DNA from: Trachelipus rathkii
Taxonomy: Eukaryota > Arthropoda > Malacostraca > Isopoda > Trachelipodidae
Direction of reading: 5' to 3'
Assembly (NCBI GenBank): GCA_015478945.1
Contig: JABUQX010061609.1
Coordinates: 1 to 32,120 of the forward strand
DNA length: 32,120 nt
In this document: positions 22,650 through 32,120 of the stretch, piece after piece
Position numbering within the stretch: position 1 is the first letter of the stretch
Layout: each line of letters opens with the position of its first letter
Position numbers and translations under genes: made by a program
Notes under the pieces: model-generated
The model's input: only the letters and a program-made list of their open reading frames with translations
What the model was told of the DNA's origin: nothing
Databases searched by the model: none

Positions 22650-24693
22650 CACCGCTCACGGGCAGGGCCTATTCAGGGTGGGGGTGTTAAACGCATCATA
22701 AGTGTCCCAACCTAACTTAGGTTTCGCAGATGAGCACAGACGCAGGCTTTAAATTGAGTTAGATTTAATTCAGTAGGAAACATAGAGAAGATGGAAGATA
22801 ATTCCACAGAGTGAGAAGAAGGGCACCCTGAGTTACTAATATATCAACACAAACTTGTTCTGCGAAGGTGTCAAAAGTGTCTTTTACTCGCGTGGTAAAT
22901 TCAAGCTAACAGAGGCACGCTTGTCACTGCAGTACCTATGAAAAAAGGTAAAAACTCAACGTAACAACAAAAACTAAGAGAGTCAAGAAATGGTGAAAAA
23001 TATAGAATTTAGTTATAAAGCCTTACGGCCTTTGAGTCAACCACAAAGGCCTGGTGGCTCGTATCCAGATATAAGAACAGTATTCCACGCAAGGACGGTT
23101 GAGACCCTTGTATATTGGGTTGGCAACTGCAGAAGGAGGAAAAAAATCTTGCAGTCCTAAACAGAACTCCCAGTTTCTTTTGAGGCCCACTAACTATCGC
23201 TAAGAGATTTTTTGAATGAGGGTTGTTTTGTTAAGGAGGATCTTCCCACCCTTTGAAGAAGAAGAAGTTAGAGGCTCGAAAAAGATGCAAACATCCCCAA
23301 AGGCTAGAGAGGAGATTTGTTAATGAGTTTAAGTAATTGCATAGAGTTTAAAACCACCAGGTAGGTATATCACTTCAGCGAGAATAGAATCAAAAACATT
23401 AAGACTAGAGGAATATTACATCAGAAAGAAAGGAACACGTTTGAAATGGCGGGATTGAGAAAAAATGGTATGATCGGGGGTCATCGATATATGAAGATGG
23501 ATAGGATAGATGTCTGAAACTAAAGGATAAGAAGATCATTATTGAGAGATTCAGGAATAAAGGTTCGGGACGGAGCCTGGCTGCTGAGGGAACACTACTA
23601 TTGACAAGAAAAAATCGCCACATCAACAACTTCCCAACCGACTGTCAGCATTGAAAAGAAGATATCAGGCACAAAGCCTTTCAAAAAGAAGGAGGAAACC
23701 AGGCTCAAGCTTTAGGAAAGTGACGCTTGCCATACCAGGTGAAATAGCTTGGTTGATACAGGCGCACCAGCAATACACTCCCAGCCATTCTGGGGCAGAA
23801 ACCACAAGTCGGTTAGATAGGAAAGTATATCACTAGTAGACCTCAAGATCCGATTGTCGTACTGGTGATTGGAAAGAAGGGAATGAGATTCCAAATAATC
23901 TAGGGAATGTGAGTTGAAAAGGGTTTCAAAAATCTTAGATAAAATACAAGTGAGAGATATAGGGCAAGAGTTAGAATGATCAGTGTGGTTGCCTTTCTTT
24001 GAGATAGGTTAGACATATGTTCGCTTCCAACACTAAGGGAGAGTGCTAATATCGAGGCATAAAAAATATAGCTTAACGAGGGACGGCGCCAGCACGGAAG
24101 CACACTCCCTCAAAATTATGGGTGGAATTCCATCCGGCCACCCGCCTTTCTAACGTTCATAGATTTCAGGAGCCCATGCACCAGATCAAATATAATCATA
24201 GGCATACGCATGGGACACCTGAGAAGAGAAGGAGGAAAAAAAGGAATGCCAGAGTCGTCCAGTGATGAGTTAGAAGAAATCAGAAGGCCAAAGAGATTGA
24301 TCTTTTCAGTTGGAGTAATAGCTACGAAACTATCAGAGAGAAAAAGAGAGAAAGGAAGATTTACAGAAGTTGAAGTTGACAAGAGGTCAGAAAGATTTGT
24401 CAATAGGAGAACCAAAGAGGTCAACGCTCTTTCGCTCAGTGAAAGTACGCTTTGCTTTTCGAAGAGTATGACTGCAACGATTTCGAGCAGAATGAAAATT
24501 AATGAGAGTTATAGGAGAAAGAGAATTTTTCCACTCACGATACGCACTGCTTCTAGCCTAAATGGCCAAATAACAAGCACGATCGAACCATAGATTTAGA
24601 GGAGAAAAAAATTAGTCAGAGAAGGAATGAACCTTCTCTTCCCATCAACGATTACATCTTCCACCTTATCAGCAGAAGCCAAAGCGTCTTCAG
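22650..24693 (-). mobile_element. J4: Jockey-like LINE, 3' part
   Basis: Same family as J3, in reverse. The 3' end 22650-22790 is complementary to 22330-22455 (shared GCTCACGGGCAG, GCAGATGAGCACAGAC and AGTAGGAAAC words). Further in, the minus strand reads SYIDDPRS near 23480 (RT motif C, both aspartates kept), NHQYDNR then LSYLTDLW near 23870-23800 (the QYGFR region), KNI-type pre-RT text near 24400 and ADKVEDVIVDGKRRFIPS near 24680-24615. Many frameshifts make it a pseudogene. It stops at 24693, where a fold-back element is inserted, and resumes at 26031. Confidence 0.85.
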
Positions 24694-24961
24694 GGCAAGA
24701 TCCAATGTTAGGATCATTCTGACCCCAAATTTCCCTCCCCTTAAAAATGGACATAAAATTCGGAATTTTCAGCGGATTTTGACTATATAAACACAAAACT
24801 GTAGCTTTTTTGCTCTCTAAAACGTTGTTTTTCGGTGTTTTTCTTTGTCTGTAGTCTTTCTTTCAGAATTTTCAATTTTTCAAAACCCATGATTTTAACA
24901 TTCTTCGTATCAACTACCAGAATTGTTTTCGAAATGATTTCAAACTGGAAATATGCATAAA

Positions 24962-25079
24962 TTTTAAATGAATGAGTCACAGAAGATTTTTCTCTTCATC
25001 AGCGGGATTCGAACACTGGAACTCCGCGTTGCTGAGTTAGTAACCGGCGCTTTTATCCACTAAGCCATCACGTTCCCAA
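24962..25079 (-). mobile_element. tRNA-derived SINE, copy 1
   Basis: On the minus strand there is a perfect A box TGGCTTAGTGG (25067-25057) and a B box GTTCGAATCC (25014-25005), 42 bases apart as in a tRNA-type RNA polymerase III promoter. A 3' segment ends GACTCATTCATTTAAAAT. The body has point changes that rule out a functional tRNA. It interrupts the left arm of the fold-back element. Confidence 0.85.
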
Positions 25080-25156
25080 AAAACGCACCAAGCGTAGTTT
25101 TAAAGCACCCGGTTTTCTCATCCCATAATTGCTAAGAACTCAAAGGCCTGGCCCCC

Positions 25157-25280
25157 ATTTTAAATGAATGAGTCACAGAAGATTTTACTCTTCATCAGCG
25201 GGATTCGAACACTGGAACTCTGCGTTGCTGAGTTAACAGTAACCGGGCGCTTTATCCACTAAGCCATCCACGTCCCCAAA
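25157..25280 (-). mobile_element. tRNA-derived SINE, copy 2
   Basis: Same orientation and sequence as copy 1, with A box at 25267-25257 and B box at 25210-25201. Small differences include GCGCCCGGTTACTGTTAACT against a shorter version in copy 1. The two copies are separated by about 75 unrelated bases (25080-25156), giving a head-to-tail pair. Confidence 0.85.
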
Positions 25281-26030
25281 AACGAACTACTACAATATGA
25301 GAGAAGTACATTTTCGATTTTTTGAGTTTTGTGCTCAGCATTGTAAAATTTTTAGACCCACTTTTTTTTGGATTTTGAAATGAAATATTGGGATATTTTT
25401 TATTCTTATCCGATCAATATCAAATTTTCAGGGTTTGTAAAGTCTGGCAAGATGCAATTTTTTTACTTAGATAATTTTTTTGTATACTCAAAATAAAAAT
25501 TTTATTTTTGAAAGTTTGTTCCTAGAACAAATTCAAAACTAATGCATATACAAATAAATAATCTAAGTAAAAAATTTGCATCTTCCCCGACTACATATGC
25601 CCTGAAAATTTCATCCACTTCGCCAGAACATAAAAAAAATTATCTTAATTTTTCATTTCAAATTCCCCAAAAAGGTGGGTTTGAAAATTTTACAACGCTG
25701 AGCACAAAACTTAAAAAATAGAAAATGTACTTCTCTCATATTGTAGGTAATGAACCTATCTATACATATTTCAAGTTTAAAGTCATTTCGAAAAAAAATC
25801 TGGTAGTTGATACGAAGAATGTCAAAAACATTGGTTTTGAAAAGTTAAAAATTCTGAAAGAATGACTACAGACACAAAAAAAAACAACGGAAAACAACGT
25901 TTCAGAGGGCAAAAAAAGCTACAGTTTTTTGTTTATTTAGTCACAATTGGTTAAAAGTTCCGAATTTTATTTTAATTTTTAGGTGGTGGGGAAATTTGGA
26001 CTCATCCCGAGCAAAATATTGGATCTTCCA

Positions 26031-26272
26031 CTTCAGAGTCAAAGCATTCAATTCAGATACGACGCAAAGTCTCCCAATCGGTCTGATTAAAGTGCCAGAA
26101 AATTCGCATATGGAAGGATGGAAATGTTGCAGAGAAAGTGTTAAAATTGAGAGATATAACATTCTGGTCAGATTTACCAATAACAGTGTAGCTGATGTAT
26201 TTATAGAGAGAAGGAATAGTGATGAAACATAAGTCAGGTGTGCTCAATAATTAAATGGGAAGATCCGGACTG

Positions 26273-26273
<1 letters not shown>
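26031..26273 (-). mobile_element. J4: Jockey-like LINE, 5' part beyond the insertion
   Basis: On the minus strand 26247-26053 reads STPDLCFITIPSLYKY then IGKSDQNVISLNFNTFS, matching the J3 text TLDLCFTTSPSLYKF / ISKSDQT. It continues to TTTGACTCTGAAG at the fold-back junction. The copy is cut at its 5' side by (TA)n from 26274, so most of the endonuclease is missing. Confidence 0.85.

Positions 26274-26352
<79 letters not shown>
26274..26352. repeat. (TA)n microsatellite
   Basis: Pure TA dinucleotide repeat, about 39 units, at the 5' break of J4. Confidence 0.97.
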
Positions 26353-26353
<1 letters not shown>

Positions 26354-26639
26354 CATATACTGTATGTGATATAGAACTGCTATATCTATATTTCTATGTT
26401 TGTGTGAGAATTTCTATTTAGTTAATATTTAATTAAATAAAGTTTTTTTTTAGGTTTTAATAAGAAACAACCGCCATATTAGTTTGTATTTGATTGATAA
26501 TTGGTTTGTGCTCGATCGTGCAAACTAATTTTTTCATTACTATTTATTGTTGTTTGTTAATCTATTTACTTATTATCATTTATCAAAGATTGTCTCGCTC
26601 TTATTAGTTTTAAATGTTGCAAGCTATTATGAATTATTG

Positions 26640-26935
26640 TGATCGAGAATTTGTGCGTGTTTGTTTGTGTGAGTGGCTGATCGAATGACTGGTCAAAGTA
26701 GAAGCATGAGTGGGAGTGGGAGTGGGAGTGGGAGTGGGAGTGGGAGTGGGAGTGGGAGTGGGAGTGGGAGTGGGAGTGGGAGTGGGAGTGGGAGTGGGGG
26801 AGTAGGAGTGGGAATGGGAGTGGGAGTGGGAGCAGGAGCAGGCGAGGGTTCTCTGTTGACTTTTCCAACGTGCGTGGCTTGTGTGCTAATCATGAATCTG
26901 TGGGATATTACCTCTCTAGAGTATATCATGCAAGA
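26640..26935 (+). mobile_element. J5: 5' fragment of the Jockey-like family
   Basis: After the GGGAGT repeat the plus strand reads [20 protein letters not shown] then VGYYLS (about 26842-26921). This is the same start as J3 (RRGLSIDFTNIRGLHSNYAS). Homology stops near 26925, so only the endonuclease N-terminus is present. The T-rich sequence 26400-26640 may be its 5' UTR. Confidence 0.75.
26706..26842 (+). repeat. (GGGAGT)n minisatellite
   Basis: About 15 perfect hexamer units to 26796, then variant units GGGGGAGTAGGAGTGGGAAT and GGAGCA. Three-G runs spaced by three bases fit a G-quadruplex-forming pattern. The apparent Ser-Gly frame is repeat translation, and it lies in a different frame from the LINE text that follows. 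Confidence 0.95.
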
Positions 26936-27420
26936 GCGACACCTAATTACGTCACGATATTCATGACGTATGTAGGTTCCTTGGCGTATTTTTTAGGTGT
27001 ATGTGGGTGCCGCAGTCATGCAGGCATGTACGTACGTGCCGAAGGCAAGTGCATTCGCCTGCAGTCACATGGTCGAAGACCATGTGCGTCCATTACCCAT
27101 CTCACACTCTTTCATGAGTGCTTTTTGCCGAACTCTGTGACTGTTGCTCTTTGTGTGCACTGAACCCTGTGACTGCATCCTCTGTGCTCACCACCAACCA
27201 CTCAACGTGACTTTGCTCCTCACGGTGGTCTTTACCCCCTCCCCCTTTCGCATGCATTCTCGTTTGGTCAAGAGATCTTTACCCCTACCCTCTCACTTGC
27301 CTTCTTGCTTGCTCTGGAGGTCTTTACCCCCACCCCCTTTCTCAGCTCTCGGCCGGCTTTAGGAACAGAGATGTGACTCAAGACGTTACACGTCGCTTAA
27401 TTTGCGCCATGTTTTAAAAC
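26936..27420. other. GC-richer unassigned DNA with hairpin and loose tandem words
   Basis: Contains a perfect 9-bp hairpin, CACATGGTC-GAA-GACCATGTG (27067-27087), then loose repeats of a GTGACTG word (27138-27174) and three GTCTTTACCCC-like words (27229, 27276 and 27318). Open frames here have no recognisable product. The hairpin motif recurs at 30374-30393, 30488-30502 and 31070-31085. Confidence 0.6.
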
Positions 27421-27424
27421 GAGA

Positions 27425-27530
27425 TCCGCTTAGCTGGAATCGAACTCGCGGCTAGGCGTGAGCGTCGTAACAAATCCAACGACCGTAATTCATTCGGATG
27501 AGCGACGCCCGATGGGCTTTACAGAAATTT
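27425..27530 (-). mobile_element. Possible tRNA-derived SINE
   Basis: The minus strand contains AGTTCGATTCC (27450-27440), a good B box. About 60 bases upstream lies CGCTCATCCGAATG, a weak A-box candidate. The T-stem does not pair well, so this is not a working tRNA. It is unlike the SINE pair at 24962-25280. Confidence 0.4.
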
Positions 27531-27652
27531 AGATTACATAGCAATATAAATGGAAATTTATTATGATTTTTATTATTATTATTAACGCGTGAACCAAATA
27601 TACGTTGGTGCGTTTTGACTTGAATAATATATATTAACCTTATAGCAGCAGC

Positions 27653-27689
<37 letters not shown>

Positions 27690-27763
27690 CTGCTAACTGC
27701 TCTTTATGTAACCAACCTTGCAGCAGCAACCAGCCATATAGCCAACAACATATAATACATACT

Positions 27764-27808
<45 letters not shown>

Positions 27809-28088
27809 TATTATTTTAAGATAAAAAGAAACATATGGTAACCAAAATGTTGTTCGATTTTTTTAATTATTTCATTTACTTGTTTTCCAGACTCCGTTAA
27901 ACAGATTCTGTTTGTATTTTTAAAATAAAAAACCTGAAAGAGGACTCGAATCAAATATGTTTTTGACGAGGCATGGTCAAAATAAGGTACAGCTAAAATG
28001 GCTTTAGAGATTTGGCCTCGAACAATGATTAAATACAATCTACAAGTCATGTTTAAATTTTTAAACTTAATGTTAATCTATCGTAATG
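27531..28088. repeat. AT-rich stretch with (TA)n and CAGC island
   Basis: TA blocks at 27654-27687 and 27767-27812 enclose GCTGCTAACTGCTC and CAGCAGCAACCAGCC words like those at 14030-14318. The rest (27813-28088) is unassigned, with a weak 79-codon minus frame. Confidence 0.7.
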
Positions 28089-28518
<430 letters not shown>

Positions 28519-28735
28519 TTTATTATTACAAGTTAACAATTTATTATTTATTTTCAAGGTTTATTTAAATAAAAAAACAAAAGTGGCTTCGAAACACAAA
28601 ATGAGATTCTGCCTTGTATGGGACTCGCTTCCCCGACGCAATGGTATCATATTTTGAGTCATAAAAGATGGAATGTGGAGGTTCAACCCTTATATGATAG
28701 CGAAAATTACGCGCTCATGCGGGTTGGACAAATAT
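28519..28735. other. Unassigned DNA
   Basis: No gene seen. A GGTTCAACCC word near 28680 resembles a B box, but no A box precedes it. Confidence 0.5.
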
Positions 28736-29345
28736 ATATATATATATATATATATAATATAATATAATATAGCAAGAATAATAAAACGAGACAGCAAATA
28801 TATACATATCATGTATATATATATATCATCTTTCTTTGCTCAATAACCAACTAATAGCGTAGTAACCAGCAACCAACATAACAACGCTATCGCTCCCAAC
28901 CAGCAACAGCAGCCATATATAGCCAGCTGTACTATACTGCTGCTCTTTCTTATATATATATATATATAACTCAGAGAGAGATAAGACCTAACACGAAATA
29001 GGTGAAAGAGAGACCTAGGAATAAAGAGCTAAGGCAAATTTCATACACTCATGCAATCATACGTGTGAGAAAGAAACACTACAACAAACATACAAGACAC
29101 AGCTTGAAAAACAAATTATTATTATTTTTTATTATTATTATTATTAATTTTATTATTATTAAGAGAAGTAACAAGAAAACATACGCATAAATGAAAAGAA
29201 ACACTACACCAATCACGCAAGCTACGAAAAGATCAAAGCAGCTTGTAAAGCAAACTTGAAAGAACATTTCGGTCATGAGTGCTTTTGCCTAAATCTGTAC
29301 CTGATACTCTTGGGATGCACCGGACCCTTCTCATCCCCTTACCAT
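28736..29345. repeat. (TA)n, CAGC island and irregular (ATT)n; otherwise unassigned
   Basis: TA blocks lie at 28730-28755 and 28950-28968. A CAGC/AACC island at 28815-28955 resembles the others. Irregular ATT words lie at 29116-29162. The segment 29260-29335 (TCATGAGTGCTTTTGCC...) weakly resembles 27110-27170. Confidence 0.6.
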
Positions 29346-29347
29346 CA

Positions 29348-29751
<404 letters not shown>

Positions 29752-29794
29752 AAATAGATTGACCATTTAAATTCGGCAGTTCCAGGAGCAGACG

Positions 29795-29965
29795 TACATC
29801 ACTTATTACAAAACATTGTCTCGCTACTATACATTAACACTGATAACAATGCACTATCATACCATTTACGACCCTAGCACGCTCAAGACCTACTTCCTTT
29901 ACCTCCACTAACGATTTAACTACAACAGCTACCTTACTTGCGTTCACAACCTTCCTACTATATTT
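29795..29965 (-). mobile_element. LINE-A fragment (post-RT tail)
   Basis: The plus-strand text CTACTATACATTAACAC at 29824 matches the first LINE-A copy at 563. CTCCACTAACGATTTAACTACAACAGC aligns with the counterpart near 635-665, and ACCTTCCTACTATATT aligns near 680. This encodes the part just before and into the LMYSSET block on the minus strand. Confidence 0.7.
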
Positions 29966-30198
29966 GGCTTTTCTGTGAATTCATATCATTCTGTATTTTA
30001 TACATCATTCACCTGAAAAATCATTCTAGAATCATGGAGGTCTAAGAGCAAAGAATAGAATAAAGAGTATGGGTGAGAAAATAAAACGGGGGAGAGTGGA
30101 GGGAGAGAGGAAGAAAATAATAAAAAGAAGAGGAAAGAGACTAAACTGCGGCGCATAGATAAAAAATACTCCTTATAGCAACAATTTTAAGAGAAAGA
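29966..30198. other. Purine-rich unassigned DNA
   Basis: GGGAGAG/AAGAA-rich sequence with no gene. AATAATAAAAAGAAGAGG then CTAAACTGC near 30114-30148 is a partial match to the left edge of the duplicated units that begin at 30199 and 30893. Confidence 0.5.
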
Positions 30199-30625
30199 AA
30201 ATAATAAAAAGAAAGAGTAAACTGCTGCTGCTGTTCTTGATATGGCTCGAACCCTGTGCCGCACCCCCCTTCTCACCACCATTACCCAATTGGGATTGGT
30301 TTCAGACTTTACACAGATTCCTGATGTATCTTTATCAATCCACAGGCTCTCGCAATGGTAAATCAACACGCCAATGGTCGTAGACCATGTGCGCACATTA
30401 TCTATTTATTGCTATTTTAATGGTGTCACGTTCTTTCGAGGCTGCACGTAGGTGACGTAGACACCTACGTACACCTACGTACACACGGTCATAGACCATG
30501 TGCGTTCATTTATTATTATTTTTATTATTATTTCATTATTACAAATTATTATTTTTATTATTTTTATTACACACTTAAAACTTATTATTTTATTATTATT
30601 TTTAGGATTATTATTATTATATTTT
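30199..30625. repeat. Duplicated unit A
   Basis: About 430 bases repeated 694 bases later as unit B. It begins AATAATAAAAAGAA, contains CTGCTGTTCTTGATATGGCT, CACAGATTCCTGATG and TCTTTCGAGGCTGCACGTAG, and ends in ACACTTAAAACTTATTATTTT within ATT-rich DNA. Its minus strand has GGTTCGAGCC (B-box-like) near 30245, so a SINE origin is possible. A 9-bp hairpin, ACGTAGGTG/CACCTACGT, lies at 30446-30470. Confidence 0.85.
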
Positions 30626-30892
30626 ATTCACACTAAACAAGATTTAGCGGCAGGCGACAATCCACGTGCATCATTAAAATGACGAATTGCTGATGTTTCT
30701 GATGAGATGTTGGATGACGTTAAGAACCGAATAAGGCATAACATGACAGATCAAGGTAGGATGCAAGTTATAGAACGTAGGAACGTTACATACAGGGAAA
30801 AATCTAAGGCTAAAAGACCTCTGAAAAAAAGCCTAAGGCTAAAAGACCTCTCAAGAAAAAGCCTAAGGCTAAAATGACTTCTGACAAAAAAA
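30626..30892 (+). pseudogene. Unassigned coding-like fragment with lysine-rich repeated tail
   Basis: One plus frame reads, across a single TGA at 30680-30682, KQDLAAGDNPRASLK then RIADVSDEMLDDVKNRIRHN and MTDQGRMQVIERRNVTY. It then enters a 30-base unit repeated about three times (about 30800-30885) that encodes a K/P/A/R-rich decapeptide. A one-base change in an A run (about 30823-30829) shifts the later units out of frame. The composition (acidic helix-like part, then basic tail) is unlike the surrounding repeats. I do not recognise it. Chromatin-type tails, transposon proteins and endogenous viral fragments are all possible, and nothing here decides. Confidence 0.45.
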
Positions 30893-31330
30893 AAATAATA
30901 AAAAGAAGATTAAACTGCCGCTGCTGTTCTTGATATGGCTCGAACTCTGTGCCGCACCCCTCCCTGCTCACCATCATTACACCATTGTGATTGTTATTAG
31001 ACTTTACACTGATTCCTGATGCATCTTTATCAGTCCACAGGTCCTCGCAATGGTAACTCAACACGATAATGTCGTAGACCATGTGCGCACATTACCTATT
31101 TATTGCTATTTTAATGGTGTCACGTTCTTTCGAGGCTGCACGTAGGTGACGTAGACACCTACGTACACCTATGTTCACACGGTCGTAGACCATGTACGTT
31201 TATTTATTATTATTTTTATTATTATTTCATTAATAAATTATTATTTTTTTATTTTTATTGCACACTTAAAACTTGTTATTATTTTATTATTATTTTTAGT
31301 ATTATTATTATTATTTATTTATTATTATTA
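30893..31330. repeat. Duplicated unit B
   Basis: Direct copy of unit A with scattered substitutions and small indels. It shares the GATATGGCTCGAAC edge, the CACGTAGGTGACGTAGACAC hairpin (31139-31158) and the TGCACACTTAAAACTTGTTA end. A further partial copy of the right end (TTTCATTATTATTTTTATTT then ACACTTAAAACTTATTATTT) lies at 31539-31582. Confidence 0.85.
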
Positions 31331-31374
31331 TTATTTTTTAATTTTTTAATTTTTGTTCTTTTTATTTCGAAATT

Positions 31375-31415
31375 AAAACTCTCTTCATATTCGCAGCACA
31401 AAACCAAATCATCAG

Positions 31416-31420
<5 letters not shown>
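31375..31420 (-). mobile_element. LINE-A crumb: RT motif C
   Basis: The minus strand reads ADDLVLCCEYEE, matching ADDLVLCGESEE of the first LINE-A copy at 908-873. It is bordered on the right by a long (ATT)n tract. Only about 45 bases survive. Confidence 0.7.
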
Positions 31421-31820
<400 letters not shown>

Positions 31821-32120
31821 TGTGTGTGTGTATTTTTGCATTGTGAATATTATTATGTATTATTTTTATTATTATTATTATTACAATTTTCCTTTGTTTT
31901 TTTCGAATTTAAAACTCGCAACAGTTTGTGTTTAAAGAATGAAAACGATTTATTAAAACTTTTTTATAATTTTATTAGAAATACGTTTTTAAGGGCCTAA
32001 CTGCTTAAGGCACTAAGGTCGATAACCCCTATTAGGTGCTGCCAGCTCCAATGTTTCGTGCTCGAACCTTACCAGTTTTCGGCTTTACGTCCTTAGGGTA
32101 AGTAAAAACATGTCATATAT
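31821..32120. other. Unassigned DNA at the right edge
   Basis: AT-rich to about 31990, then GC-balanced sequence. GGTTCGAGCAC on the minus strand near 32067 is a B-box-like word without a clear A box. No gene seen. Confidence 0.5.

Larger units (their letters stand above)
24694..26030. mobile_element. Fold-back (long inverted repeat) element inserted in J4
   Basis: The left arm (24694-24961 and 25285-25515) is the reverse complement of the right arm (about 25527-26030) over nearly its whole length. Matching landmarks, left position then right position, are GATCCAAT 24699/26019, AAATTTCCC 24727/25990, AAAACTGTAGC 24794/25918, TCGTATCAACTACCAG 24906/25803, TATGAGAGAAGTACATTTTC 25297/25724 and GTGCTCAGC 25330/25700. 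The centre, TTTGTTCCTAGAACAAA (25515-25531), is almost loopless. The element is flanked by CTTCAG at 24688-24693 and 26031-26036 (7 of 8 if extended). Removing it rejoins the LINE at a point that matches J3 (TTTGATTCTGAAGACGCTT near 20431). It has no coding capacity, so it is non-autonomous. No known superfamily can be assigned. Confidence 0.85.

Noticed and set aside
24210..24593. 127-codon plus-strand frame in the J4 region
   Set aside because: It is antisense to the recognisable minus-strand LINE J4 coding sequence.
26673..26966. Ser-Gly repeat protein of 97 codons
   Set aside because: It comes from the GGGAGT minisatellite; the following LINE codons are in a different frame, so it is not a real fusion protein.
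26936..26975. ACGTCA and TGACGT words resembling CRE sites
   Set aside because: Short words with no promoter context; expected by chance in 32 kb.

Overview
The window looks like intergenic or intronic DNA from a decapod crustacean, most likely a penaeid shrimp. That is inference. It rests on very dense simple-sequence repeats ((TA)n, (GA)n/(CT)n, (ATT)n, (CATA)n) and on degraded non-LTR retrotransposons whose protein fragments resemble LINE families common in decapod genomes. There is no bacterial gene organisation, rRNA, intact tRNA or CRISPR array. I find no intact host gene. One 46-base stretch on the minus strand (7641-7686) has the shape of a first coding exon, at low confidence.

Layout. 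1-3105: a long minus-strand relic of 'LINE-A', with an APE-type endonuclease, linker, RT and C-terminal tail. 3326-4232: a palindromic compound microsatellite, (CT)n(TA)n - loop - (TA)n(GA)n. 4233-11840: mostly unassigned AT-rich DNA, a minus-strand Jockey-like fragment (J1, 5740-7160), the candidate exon and long AT tracts. 11840-12465: a second LINE-A 3' piece. 12466-14990: unassigned DNA, (TA)n tracts and odd CAGC/AACC-rich islands. 14990-16810: Jockey-like relic J2 on the minus strand, ending 3' in (TA)n. 16826-19600: microsatellites and unassigned DNA. 19600-22459: the best preserved Jockey-like copy, J3, on the plus strand.

22650-26273 holds a second copy of the same family, J4, on the minus strand. 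J3 and J4 lie tail to tail around a (TA)n spacer. J4 is split by a fold-back element of about 1.3 kb (24694-26030) whose two arms are complementary over nearly their whole length, flanked by a CTTCAG direct repeat. Its left arm in turn contains two tRNA-derived SINE copies. 26274-27530: a J-family 5' fragment with a (GGGAGT)n minisatellite, a hairpin motif and a tRNA-like repeat. 27640-32120: dense (ATT)n, (GA)n and (TA)n tracts, two LINE-A crumbs, a roughly 430-bp unit repeated at 694-bp offset, and an unassigned coding-like fragment with a lysine-rich repeated tail.

No genes here work together. The content is transposon and microsatellite turnover. The most informative structure is the nested series LINE > fold-back element > SINE pair at 22650-26273, which gives a relative order of insertion. 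None of the retroelement copies keeps an open frame long enough to be active.
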